Source: Micromonospora coxensis (GTDB taxonomy: Bacteria > Actinomycetota > Actinomycetes > Mycobacteriales > Micromonosporaceae). Taken from it: 64,000 nt of DNA. The notes beneath the pieces were generated by a model. It was not told the DNA's origin. It worked only from the letters and a program-made list of their open reading frames with translations, and made no database searches. Where the stretch lies: NCBI RefSeq assembly GCF_900090295.1, contig NZ_LT607753.1, positions 558,001 through 622,000 on the forward strand, written 5' to 3'. The position numbers were made by a program, and so were the translations under genes. Of this stretch, positions 8,990-17,893 are shown piece after piece (positions within the stretch are counted from its first letter, which is position 1; each line of letters begins with the position of its first letter).

Positions 8990-10369
8990 TCACCCGGCGT
9001 GGGACTTTTCCTCCTCGTGATCTGTCGCCTGCACCAGCGGAAGAACCTTCTGCGCTATAGCTTCAGCAAGCAGTGGTGGAACGGCATTGCCCACCTGTCG
9101 GTAGCGGGAGTGCGCTTGTCCACCATCGATCCGGCCGGGCAAGCTTCCACGACGAGAGTCGGTCGTGAATACGAAATGGTCGGGGAAGGACTGCAGCCGC
9201 GCGAATTCTCTAACGCTCAGCGCCCTCGGGCTTCGGTAATGGTAAGCCGAGTCGGCTTTCGTGTTCAAGGTCCAAGCCCACATGCGAGGGTGCAGGCGGC
9301 GGTAAGCGTAAAAGTGAGCCCTTCCGAGCTTCCCGCTATTGGTACTAGGGCCCCACTTTTCGCCGCTGATGTATCGCGCCGTCAGCGCTTCAGTGAGATC
9401 GCGGTGGTTCCCGCCCGCAGGGATCGCCTTGAGCCGGGTGACAGTGTCCGTGTTGATCCTGGGGACACTGACATTCCACACCTTGTCCGCCAGCTCTTTT
9501 CGCATGAGCCGTTGATAGGCGGATTCTGCTTCCTTCATTTCCGAGACGGCCATAGCCTCTTCGCGGCGCCCAGCCTTAAGGTGGCGCAAGTCTGATATCG
9601 CCTGGTCGACCGTGACGACCTTGACTTCATCGGGGTCATCCAGCATCTCGAGGAGCAGCGCGGCGCGCTGTTCGTCACGGCGGCCCTCGATGGCATACTT
9701 GCCCTTGCTGAGCCGGACAAGAGAGAGATAAGACGTTGCGGCTGAGCCGCTGAGCAGCGGCGGCACCGCGTTCAGATCGCTACGAACTCCGACGAATATT
9801 AGGCGCTTTCGCGTCTGTGGCACACCAAAGTCGGCAGCGTCCAGAACTCTCGCCGAAACCTTGTAAGCACCCTCCAACTCGAGGTCTTCCTTAACTTGCT
9901 CAAGGACGCCCATTTGCGCCATCCCTGGCACGTTTTCCATAACAAAGGCCAGCGGCTCAATCTCGCCAACCATCTTGACGAACTCGCGATAAAGGGAGTT
10001 TCTTGGATCGTCAATGATTCTTGAATGGTTCCGGACTTGCGAGAACGCCTGGCACGGCGGCCCACCGACTACGACATCGACGCCCCGCCCAACTTTGACT
10101 AGCCGCTCATGCACTTCAGGTAGGCGAATGTCGTCACAGACTACTTCCGCCTCCGGGAAGTTGAGCTTATACGTAGCGCACGCGTCTGGGTCGATGTCGG
10201 AGGCTCCAACGATCTCGAAGCCTGCCTGTTGGAACCCTTGGGATAGTCCTCCCGCCCCCGCGAAGAGATCGAGCACTCGGGGCGCCCGCGCGAGGGGCAG
10301 CTGTCCTCCGGCGGCTGAATCGATGCCAGCTTCGAGTCCAAGCAATGGCAGCGCCAGTTGCATGCCCAC
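8990..10369 (-). CDS. DNA (cytosine-5-)-methyltransferase, DrmMII-like
   Basis: 459 residues with all major C5-methyltransferase motifs: motif I DLFAGAGGLSQGF (about 34-46), motif IV GGPPCQAFSQ with the catalytic Cys near 104, motif VI MENVPGM near 146, motif VIII PQTRKRLIFVG, and the C-terminal motifs FARLQSFPDHF and QVGNAVPPLLAEAIA. It starts at GTG 10369, preceded by AAGGGAG. It transfers a methyl group from S-adenosylmethionine to cytosine in a specific site. In class 2 DISARM the C5 enzyme DrmMII modifies CCWGG, and a partner Vsr suits a CCWGG-type site, but the specificity cannot be read from sequence. It could equally belong to a separate restriction-modification unit with the 7060-8202 nuclease. 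Confidence 0.9.
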   Translation of the reverse strand: MGMQLALPLLGLEAGIDSAAGGQLPLARAPRVLDLFAGAGGLSQGFQQAGFEIVGASDIDPDACATYKLNFPEAEVVCDDIRLPEVHERLVKVGRGVDVVVGGPPCQAFSQVRNHSRIIDDPRNSLYREFVKMVGEIEPLAFVMENVPGMAQMGVLEQVKEDLELEGAYKVSARVLDAADFGVPQTRKRLIFVGVRSDLNAVPPLLSGSAATSYLSLVRLSKGKYAIEGRRDEQRAALLLEMLDDPDEVKVVTVDQAISDLRHLKAGRREEAMAVSEMKEAESAYQRLMRKELADKVWNVSVPRINTDTVTRLKAIPAGGNHRDLTEALTARYISGEKWGPSTNSGKLGRAHFYAYRRLHPRMWAWTLNTKADSAYHYRSPRALSVREFARLQSFPDHFVFTTDSRRGSLPGRIDGGQAHSRYRQVGNAVPPLLAEAIAQKVLPLVQATDHEEEKSHAG

Positions 10370-10711
10370 GTAGCTCCCTTCAGCCCGTTACGCCGCCGCA
10401 CTGACGGTTGCTGGCGGCAGGCCGATTTTGCTCCAGGCCGCACCCAAGGGGCCGGCCGCCGCGCCGGATGGCGCGCCAGCCATATTTGATCCCTTCCTAC
10501 ACCCGTTCGACAAGTCGCAGCGCGCCAAGATACTCCATGCTTATGGCTCGTCACCGACGGTAGTCTGGGGGCATGAGCCGGCCCTGGGTAGGTAGGCAGC
10601 GACATCTCTGGCCTAGCGGTTACCTAGGAGGCCGGCTCCACCGGCTGTGAATGGTTCACCTGACTCTGCAGCGAGTAAGGGTTTCCGTAACCTGGTGGCC
10701 GCAGCGGCTAC
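10370..10711. other. Intergenic region upstream of the methyltransferase
   Basis: About 340 bases with no gene. It must hold the promoter of the minus-strand methyltransferase gene. A small hairpin (GCCGG/CCGGC, near 10633-10647) could act as a weak terminator for the STAND gene ending at 10712, but no T-run follows. Confidence 0.35.
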
Positions 10712-13700
10712 TCACGCGCTGACGCTTGGCAGAGCTAGAGCGTGAAGCCCGTCCTGGGTCGCAGCGACGAGCTGGCGTTCCGCAACCACGATAGACCGCA
10801 GTGGCGAGGGGCACGCGAGCAGGGTCTCTTGCGCCAATCTGCCGTCAACGCTCCCGAGGCGTACGGTGCCGTCAGCTCTCCCTGACGCTAGAAGGGGCGC
10901 GGCCTCTGTTAGTACTGCGGCCAGTGCGAGTACTGCCGTGCTGTGAGCGCATGATGCCAGTCCAACTGCCTCGCCGGTCCTCGGGTTCCACAGGTAGACC
11001 GCGCCGTCGGCACTGCCGGCTGCGACATATGTGTCGCCGCCGGCTGGCACCGCGGCCAGCGCTCGCACCGCATGGCCGACGGATCGCATGGGCTCGCCCC
11101 TCGCGGCTCGCGAGATCGGGTCCCATAGCCGTATGGTGCCGTCTATACCGCCCGACACCAGTAGCGGCCTCTCGTTACCCGCATCAGCTACTACCGTCAG
11201 CGCCAGCACTGCGCCCGTATGACCGTGCAGCTCGATGGGAGGCGCGGCGGTAAGCGGGTCCCAGAGCCGGACGATGCCGTCCGCGCCCCCCGCCGCCAGC
11301 AACGTTTCGCCCGTCGAACATGGCACCGTCGCCAGGGTCCATACTCCCCCTGGGTGGCCGGTTTGTACTGCAGCTAACAAGCAGCCAGTGTCGGGATCCC
11401 AGAGGCGCACCGCCCCATCGGCTCCACCAGATGCTAGCAGCGCGTTTCCGTCGTTCAGTGACATGGCGGTAACCGCTCGCACCCAGCCGTCGTGGCCAAG
11501 GAAGGGGCGTCTAGCTGCCTCGCCCGTCCGCGCATCCCATAGCTGGACTGCACCATCTGCGCTGCCAGAAGCGAGGAGAACATTCCCCTGCGCAGCAGGC
11601 ATGACCGCCAAGGCAATGATCCCGGTTGAGTTACCCCTTAGGTCGATCGGCGTGCGGCCAGGGGCCAGTTTCGACCAGGCTAGGGTCCATGTTGAGGCGC
11701 CTTCACGATTCGGTGGAACTCCGGTGACGCGCAAGGTGGCTAATTCCCGAGTCGGCCGACGTAGCGCAGGTAGCAGCCGCTCGAGCTGTTCGTAGGCGTA
11801 GGCCACTCCCGTGATTTGAGGGGGCAGGCTCGCTCGGCTGCTAAAGGCGTCGATGGCGACTGCGCGAGGATTGAGACGATCAAGCAGGTCGGGCTTTTCA
11901 GCAAGTAGCTTCCAGCCGACGGCACCGGCCAGAAGGGCGTGCCGCGACAGGTGGTACTCGAGGTACGGATTGATCATTGCCGAGTTAGGGGGTGGCGCTG
12001 CGGCACTGAAGGCTTCAAGCAGTAGCTGCTGATGGCGGGGCCCGCACTCGCCGGCAAGCTGGGTCTGGAAGGTGCGGTGGGCAAGGCGGTAGACCGTTTG
12101 TCCGTACTCGGTGTCGAGCATGAGATACGGCGCCGCCTGCCGTAGCAGACTGGCAAGATCATTCTCGGTGATCACGAAGCCAGCGAGAGCCGTTGCGGCT
12201 GCGGTCCAGATTCCATCGAGTGCGGGAATGCCGCGGCCTTCCGCTAGGGCAAGAGCTCGTAGCAGCGGCTGGGCTGCTGGTGTGGCCTTGGCCAGCCGAT
12301 TCAGGCCGAATGCAAAGAGGGCTGCATGATCTGCCGTAAGTAGCTGGGTCAGGTCGGGGAAATGGGCACCGTCTAAGAGCTGCGGGTTGCTGAGGATTTC
12401 GTATACGGCGAGGCGTGCGTACAGGAAGGGCTGCCCTCGCCCTGACGCGATCCATGCCGCGCTGGTAATGGCGTTGTCGGTTGCCGTCAGGCTGCCTGCA
12501 GCAACTGCGGTGTTGAGCCGATGGCGCACATAGGCGTCGATGGCTTGCGAGTCATGATTTACATGCACGACGGTAGCACGCCTAGGGAGAGCCTGGATGA
12601 GTGTCTGATCTGAGTCTGGGCTGTCGGGTGCGTCACGGGTCGAGCGACGTGTGCCGACAATGATCCGTACGCCTTCCACATTTGCAAGTGCACCCACGAG
12701 GACGCCTGCCAGAGCTACCGGCTCCTGCGCCTCGTCGAGACCATCGAGAAGGACCGTGAAGGGACGCCCACGCACGGTGATGGCCTCGACAAGCTTCTTC
12801 ACCTGCGCATCGGCTGACGCACCTAGGACATCTGGCGGCAGGTCCAGAGCACCCAAGATCTGCTGGACGACGTCAGCGACGGTGGCGCCGGTAAGCAGCA
12901 TGGAGAGGTCGATGCATTCGTCCGGCGGCCCCTCGTCTGCGGGAATCTCCTCGATGAGCCCGTGCCGCTGCAGGACAGCTCTCAGGTTAGGGTGGGCGCG
13001 AACTATTAGGTCGCCAAGGAGAGCCGACTTGCCGCTGCCGGCAGCACCCGTGACCACCAGGACACCTCGGCGGCGCTTCCTTAGCCATGCGCTGATGCGC
13101 GCACGCTCGCGTCGACGGCCGTGAAAGTGCCAGGTGTATTCCCCCGTCTCGCCACCCTGCGCTCTTGGTATGAAATGCCGGCGTTCGTCATCTGTAAGGG
13201 TGGCGATGATCCCCTCGAGTTCGATAAGCGCATCCAGAGGGAGCGCACCAGGGATTCGTTTGCCGCTACGCGTGAGAGCGCCATCCTCGTCGGGAGGAAT
13301 CACCTTGCTGCCGGGAAGGAGGCGGTTCAGCTCCGCCCCCAAGCTCCACAGGCTGATAGCATCCTGGTTCCGAAAGCTCGTTAGGAGAGCGTGTGAAAGA
13401 GCCTCATTGAAGGTTCCGAGGCGCGTAGCTCCCTCTCCGGAAACTCCCACGAGTAGTACGTGCCGCGGTGCGTCCGGGGACCGCGCAAGGTACGCCGATA
13501 CTAGCTGGACAAACCGGCGAGACCGGCAGGCCTCGACAACTATAATGGCCCATGTTCCTTCATTACCCGGATGCGCCTCCCGGGTTCTGATCTTCTTTGC
13601 AAGGTAGTCAGGGAGCAGCCCTTCTGTTGCGTCATCGTAGGGGGACGTCGCGTAGGCGAGTGCGGCTTCGTCGCCATCGCCCATGCCATGGCCTGCCCAG

Positions 13701-13930
13701 TACAGCAGGCTGTGCTGCTCCTCGATAGGAAGTGTCCAGGCTTGCAGGCGAGCGGAGACGGCCTCTCGGTCTCGCTGTTCCGAGGGAACGTCCCAGGCGG
13801 TAACCCGGACACCGAAGGGCGCGAGCAACTCAGCGAGGCGGGTCCATTCACGGGGCGTATCTAAAGCGTGAAATCGGGCGTCACGATAGTATCCGATGTC
13901 AAGTGTAAAAACGCGAATGCCAGACCGCAC
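10712..13930 (-). CDS. Caspase-like/NACHT/WD40 STAND protein
   Basis: I place the start at GTG 13930, 10 bases after the upstream stop (1072 residues). The longer frame from 14107 would overlap the lipase gene. Residues 1-230 form a caspase/CHAT-like peptidase: His81 in LLYWAGHG and Cys135 in VVEACRSRR are the probable dyad. A NACHT-type ATPase follows with P-loop GAAGSGKSALL (about 295-305) and Walker B LLDGLDEA (about 394-401). The C-terminus has at least six WD40 blades of the form ASGSADGAVQLWD. This is the effector-NTPase-sensor layout of STAND (Avs-like) immune proteins; ligand binding by the propeller would activate the protease. It is probably co-transcribed with the lipase. Target and trigger are unknown. 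Confidence 0.85.
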   Translation of the reverse strand: MRSGIRVFTLDIGYYRDARFHALDTPREWTRLAELLAPFGVRVTAWDVPSEQRDREAVSARLQAWTLPIEEQHSLLYWAGHGMGDGDEAALAYATSPYDDATEGLLPDYLAKKIRTREAHPGNEGTWAIIVVEACRSRRFVQLVSAYLARSPDAPRHVLLVGVSGEGATRLGTFNEALSHALLTSFRNQDAISLWSLGAELNRLLPGSKVIPPDEDGALTRSGKRIPGALPLDALIELEGIIATLTDDERRHFIPRAQGGETGEYTWHFHGRRRERARISAWLRKRRRGVLVVTGAAGSGKSALLGDLIVRAHPNLRAVLQRHGLIEEIPADEGPPDECIDLSMLLTGATVADVVQQILGALDLPPDVLGASADAQVKKLVEAITVRGRPFTVLLDGLDEAQEPVALAGVLVGALANVEGVRIIVGTRRSTRDAPDSPDSDQTLIQALPRRATVVHVNHDSQAIDAYVRHRLNTAVAAGSLTATDNAITSAAWIASGRGQPFLYARLAVYEILSNPQLLDGAHFPDLTQLLTADHAALFAFGLNRLAKATPAAQPLLRALALAEGRGIPALDGIWTAAATALAGFVITENDLASLLRQAAPYLMLDTEYGQTVYRLAHRTFQTQLAGECGPRHQQLLLEAFSAAAPPPNSAMINPYLEYHLSRHALLAGAVGWKLLAEKPDLLDRLNPRAVAIDAFSSRASLPPQITGVAYAYEQLERLLPALRRPTRELATLRVTGVPPNREGASTWTLAWSKLAPGRTPIDLRGNSTGIIALAVMPAAQGNVLLASGSADGAVQLWDARTGEAARRPFLGHDGWVRAVTAMSLNDGNALLASGGADGAVRLWDPDTGCLLAAVQTGHPGGVWTLATVPCSTGETLLAAGGADGIVRLWDPLTAAPPIELHGHTGAVLALTVVADAGNERPLLVSGGIDGTIRLWDPISRAARGEPMRSVGHAVRALAAVPAGGDTYVAAGSADGAVYLWNPRTGEAVGLASCAHSTAVLALAAVLTEAAPLLASGRADGTVRLGSVDGRLAQETLLACPSPLRSIVVAERQLVAATQDGLHALALPSVSA

Positions 13931-13940
13931 AAGTGGCCCG

Positions 13941-15371
13941 CTAAAGCCCCGGGTCGGCGGCGAGCACGTACTGCCTGACGGGTGCGCCACCAGAGCCGTC
14001 GACGCTGATTCGGTACAATCCTGGCCTAGGTAGAGCGAAGGATGCCTGGTACTCGCCGTCCCGAACCTGGATTGCTGGGGTGTCGACGCGCCTACCATTG
14101 CCGGCATCGTAGACCGTGCAGCGCACCTGGCCAGGGTTCGTTACACCTTCAACAACTACGGACAGCTCCTGATTGGGAAGAACGATGTCAGGCAATTCGA
14201 TACCTAGTTCCCCGGCTCCTAGCGGTGGCCCTAGCTGCCCGACGTCCCGCTCGGTGATGACACCGACCGCATGGGCGATAGCATCATCGGTAGCGGCCAA
14301 GCGCCCGTGCTGCTGGGCGACATAGGTGTGAGCTGCCCCATCCGCGGTCGCTGAATCCCGATAGACGGTTCCATCACCGAGCCGGTCAACGCGTACCGGT
14401 TGTTTTTGGACGGGGCCTTCGCAAGCGAAGTAAAGCGGGGTGATCACGCCTGCCTCAAGCTTGACCGATTGCCAGGTCGGCTGGCTGGTGCCGACCATGG
14501 CGCGATGGCCCACGAGTGCCACCGTGTCGATTCGCTGGTGCAGCCGGTTGGCATCCTCAGCCAGGTCCCGATCACCTCCGAGGTCAACGACGTCTTCGAC
14601 GGTCAGCCGGCGCGAGCTAGCCAGCTCGTCGACGCAGCGATACGAGGGTAGTAGGTCGTGCACTCCTGGCAGGCCGGCCGCCAGGGCCCGTAGGCCCTCG
14701 TCGGCGTCTCGCCGGTGGAAGGCGGCCAGTGGGCGTCGTGCGGGCAATGGCGCTCCCCGGCCGGTGTTCAGCAACACGGCTGCTTTCACTGATCCATGGA
14801 ACGGCGTGCCCAGAGTGAGGGTCTTGGACAAACTTTCAGTCGCGCCTGGGATGGTGTGCAGGTACCGCACCAGCAGCCCGCCCATGGAGTGAGCCACCAG
14901 TACGAGGCGTGCAGGTTCGGTGCCCTGGACTGCGGCCAGTGCGGCGCGATGTGCGGGATGAGCACGCCACGCCCGAAGGTGAGCATCTGCGGCCTCAGCT
15001 AGAAGCGTGGCGTTGTGTGCCACGGGAAGCCGCCAGTCATACGCGAACTCCAGCACTGCGTCGGGATGGACCGCTGCAGCCCGAACCGCCCGTACGAGTC
15101 CGCTGTACGGCTCCAGCCCAGCCAGAACACGCGCGAAGGCCGGGAACCGCAGCAGGCCAGTGGCCTTCACTCGCCCATACTGGCCTGCTCGTTCCTGGTC
15201 CGTCAGCTGCAGCGCCTCAAGGCCCCTGCCCGTCGTCCACGCCTTGACGTACCAGTTGACGTTGTCCAGACCCCAGAGGACCTGCCCGGTCGCCGTATCC
15301 ACCAACGTGCTGCCCATGATCCCCGGCACAATCACGATGGCATCTGCGTTCGCCCGCACAGTAACGATCAT
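13941..15371 (-). CDS. LCAT-like lipase / alpha-beta hydrolase
   Basis: A 476-residue protein of the lecithin:cholesterol acyltransferase-like fold. PGIMGSTL near residue 17 is the family's oxyanion-side N-terminus, VAHSMGGLLVRY near 160 holds the nucleophile Ser, and GDGTVYRDSA plus a later QHGRL provide candidate Asp and His. The last 85 residues look like a beta-sandwich domain (GEYQASFALPRPGLYRI). No signal peptide is visible, so it is probably cytoplasmic, as expected for a membrane-attacking effector held in check. It is the first gene of a pair with the caspase-NACHT-WD40 protein (10-base gap). A housekeeping esterase role cannot be excluded. Confidence 0.8.
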   Translation of the reverse strand: MIVTVRANADAIVIVPGIMGSTLVDTATGQVLWGLDNVNWYVKAWTTGRGLEALQLTDQERAGQYGRVKATGLLRFPAFARVLAGLEPYSGLVRAVRAAAVHPDAVLEFAYDWRLPVAHNATLLAEAADAHLRAWRAHPAHRAALAAVQGTEPARLVLVAHSMGGLLVRYLHTIPGATESLSKTLTLGTPFHGSVKAAVLLNTGRGAPLPARRPLAAFHRRDADEGLRALAAGLPGVHDLLPSYRCVDELASSRRLTVEDVVDLGGDRDLAEDANRLHQRIDTVALVGHRAMVGTSQPTWQSVKLEAGVITPLYFACEGPVQKQPVRVDRLGDGTVYRDSATADGAAHTYVAQQHGRLAATDDAIAHAVGVITERDVGQLGPPLGAGELGIELPDIVLPNQELSVVVEGVTNPGQVRCTVYDAGNGRRVDTPAIQVRDGEYQASFALPRPGLYRISVDGSGGAPVRQYVLAADPGL

Positions 15372-15641
15372 CTCCCCACCGATAGAAGCGGTCGACGTAC
15401 GATATCCGGAAGTGTCCAGTAGGGATACATGTCAATCAGCACGAGGTAACATCCACGCCGATCATCATGATGTGCGTGACCGTCGGATCGGGAGTGGGGC
15501 TTCGCGGATCTCGACGTGCCGAGCAAGCAACTCCCCCGCGGCAGCCGAACTCGCGGGGCTCCGCGAGGCCAGTCCACAGGCCCGTCCAGTCCGCGCGGCC
15601 GCAGTCGTGGCCCGCGGTGTCGGACTGGCCGGACGGGCAGT

Positions 15642-16519
15642 TCAGGGCCGAAGGGCGACTCCGGCTTTCGTAGTGTGGCCGCGTTCTAGGATCAGGACGT
15701 GCGAGAACAGGCCGGGCCGTTGCCCGGTGACCCGTTCGGGGGCGGCGATTTGCTCTCCGGTGCGCGCGTCGACGACGAGCGTGGAGGTCGACATGTCGGC
15801 GGCCACCGTGAAGGCGAGGCCCGGGCGCCCGGCGATGTCGGTACTCGCTCCGGCGTACGCGATGCCGGGGACGTCGGCCAGGACACGCATGCAGGCCGCG
15901 CGCTGCTCTCGGTTGAGGTACTGGCTTGTGGCCAGCCCGACGACGCCGCCGGCGAGCAGGCGCGGGTACGCGGGCTCGGCGGCCAGCTCGCGAGGCGCCA
16001 GCAGCCCGGCGAGCGCGGCCGGGTCGAGCGGCGGTGGCGGGTAGGTAGGGGTGGAGGTCCCCGGCTCGGTGTCGGGTGGATGTCTCATGGGCCTGCGCGA
16101 ACAGCCTTGGCTCGTCGGGCTGCGGCCGGTGGTTGATCCCAGGTACGTCCGGTAGCCGGCGGGCGATCTCCTGTCCGGAGCCGTCGGCGTCGTGCCGCCA
16201 GCGTCGCAGTCTGTTCTGGTGATCGCGTTGATGGCGCGGGCCCCGGTTTGGATGTGCAGGTAGGTGTAGGGCAGACCGGTGGTCGCGTCGGCTGGCGTGA
16301 CATCGATCCTGGTGGCCAGAGCAGTCAGGCGCTGCGGCGGGGTGAGACCGGGTGCGGTCGCGGCGACCGGCGGTGCGGCGGCCGGCTTATGTCCAGGGGC
16401 GGGGACGTGGACGGCAGCGGCGGCGTTCGGTCGCTTGGCACCGACTGGCAGCCGGCGAGCAGGACGCTGCCGAGGACGCTGGCGGCCATGCGGCGGGAGA
16501 GGGCGGTCGGTGTGACCAT
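15642..16519 (-). pseudogene. Decayed copy of the lipoprotein gene at 41516-42397
   Basis: The start at 16519 encodes a lipoprotein signal (ASVLGSVLLAGCQS, lipobox LAGC). The homology to the intact protein at 41516-42397 then continues in two other frames: LPYTYLHIQTGARAINAITRTD, and from about 16030 leftwards ELAAEPAYPRLLAGGVVG, QYLNREQRAACMRVLADVPGIAY to the end. At least two frameshifts and a lost central segment inactivate it. Its C-terminal 110 codons remain clean. Confidence 0.8.
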
Positions 16520-16610
16520 CGGTGTGTTGGTTTCCGCTGGTTGTCGGGCGGGGTTGGCCTCGCATCCCGGGGGGCCGGCGCGCCGTTGAGACGACCCCCC
16601 ATGCAGGCAG

Positions 16611-16800
16611 TCAGGTGTTCAGCCGGGCCGCGGTCTGACCGGTGCTGGCCGGACGGCCGATGCGGTTCAGCGGCCAGAGCCGCAGCCCGCTGGGGAGGTG
16701 CAGCGGCTGGCCGGCGTGGTAGCCGTGGCCGCGCAGGAAGTCCCGCGCCGCCTCGGTCGTCACCACCGCGTCAACCGGGTAGCCGAGCTGGTGGGGACCA
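16611..16800 (-). pseudogene. C-terminal remnant of a GNAT acetyltransferase
   Basis: About 55 codons (HQLGYPVDAVVTTEAARDF, HGYHAGQPLHLPSGLRLWPL) match the C-terminus of the second GNAT at 40793-41422. Everything upstream is missing. Together with the lipoprotein remnant it keeps the gene order and the roughly 90-base spacing of the intact locus, in inverted orientation. Confidence 0.8.
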
Positions 16801-16948
16801 GTGGCCCTCGTGGTCAAGATCGACGGCGCGCAGCCGGGCCCACGGACGTTGTCGACGCCTGTCTCGACACCGCGCCGTTCGGCGACGAGGCCCCCTGGAC
16901 GTATCCTCCGACGTCGGCCGTCACGCGGTCACGGTCATCGCCTACGAC

Positions 16949-17374
16949 ATGACCAGTGGCCGCATGGAGCGGCGGGTGCAGGCCCTGGAGGCGGACCAGG
17001 CCGGACGGCGGGCGGCCGATGCCAGCGCCAACCGGCAGCGGGACGCCCGGCTGGAGCGGACCCGGAAGGACCTGTGCGTGGTGCTCGACTGCCTGACCGC
17101 CAGGGACGAGCCGGTGCAGGACATGCGTCGGCGATACGGCTGCACCGCCCCAGCCCCAGCCCCGCCCCCATCGACGGGCGTACCGGGCCGGGCCGGGCCC
17201 CGGCCGACCTCGAGTACGCCCCGGCATGCACCAGCCCCCGGCCCGGCCGGAGCCGGAGGCCACAGCGGGCCACCCGGCCCCCCGGCACCCAACCCCACGC
17301 CTCAGCCCACCCCGGGGCTGTGTGCGTGCCACTGCTCGACCTGTGTGTCTGACCAACCTGAGGAGGGACCATGA
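16949..17374 (+). CDS. Small coiled-coil, proline-rich protein (phage-like?)
   Basis: A 141-residue frame. The first 55 residues are heptad-rich (RRVQALEADQAGRRAADASA, then RQRDARLERTRKDL) and the rest is Pro/Gly-rich with a CACHCSTC cluster near the end. The stop overlaps the next start (ATGA), which is preceded by AGGAGGG at 17361-17367, so the two form a pair. Such coiled-coil plus holin-like pairs occur in actinophage lysis regions, but I do not recognise this protein. ATG 16949 is the first plausible start; GTG starts further upstream are possible. Confidence 0.45.
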   Translation: MTSGRMERRVQALEADQAGRRAADASANRQRDARLERTRKDLCVVLDCLTARDEPVQDMRRRYGCTAPAPAPPPSTGVPGRAGPRPTSSTPRHAPAPGPAGAGGHSGPPGPPAPNPTPQPTPGLCACHCSTCVSDQPEEGP

Positions 17375-17583
17375 CCCCCACCACCACGCGGACCCGACAC
17401 CCGTAGCGGGCCACCGCGCGGATCGTCTTCGCAGCCGTCGTCGCGCTGCTGTCGCTGCTGCCGACCATCGCCGCCGTCGCCGGCATCGACGCGGTGCCGC
17501 TCATCGCCCAAGCCCTCATCGTGGCGGCCGCGGTGACCCGCGTCCTGGCGATCCCCGGCGTCGACGACTTCCTGCGCCGGTAA
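17371..17583 (+). pseudogene. Holin-like small membrane protein with in-frame TAG
   Basis: From ATG 17371 (strong AGGAGGG ribosome site) the frame reads 11 codons, then a TAG at 17404-17406, then continues in frame for 58 codons to TAA 17581-17583. The second part has two hydrophobic stretches (IVFAAVVALLSLLPTIAAV and AQALIVAAAVTRVLAI) and resembles small actinophage holins. With the amber codon it is probably dead, unless a downstream start or suppression is used. It appears to be a prophage scrap. Confidence 0.5.
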
Positions 17584-17893
17584 CTGCCGTTCCTGGCATC
17601 GTTGCCGGCCGGCGACGTGCCGCCGCCGCTGCCCCGGCGCGAGCCCCGCAGCACCCTGTTCCGGGGCGACGGCTTCCGCTGACGCCGGATTGGAGGAAGG
17701 GCTGCCCCGGTTCGGGGCCATCCTCCTCCTATCTGGCGCCCGCGCCGCCCATGTTGCGCAGCGCCGCGGCGAACTCTGTCCACTTAGGACGTATCGGACG
17801 TCGGCGGCCCACCGAAATGCTTGATTGTCGCGCGGTCAGCGGCTGGAGGAGGAAGACTGACCTAGGGCGGGCCCCATCCAGCAACAAGACCCT
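17584..17893. other. Intergenic, no gene seen
   Basis: About 310 bases between the holin-like remnant and the 3' end of the EVE-HNH gene. No coding segment, RNA gene or repeat is evident. Confidence 0.4.

Noticed and set aside
10600..10690. Possible tRNA-like segment (small hairpin plus GGTTCACC)
   Set aside because: No acceptor or D-stem can be paired around it.
13931..14107. ATG start at 14107 for the caspase-NACHT-WD40 gene
   Set aside because: It would overlap the lipase coding sequence by about 170 bases with low-complexity residues. GTG 13930 fits the domain start.
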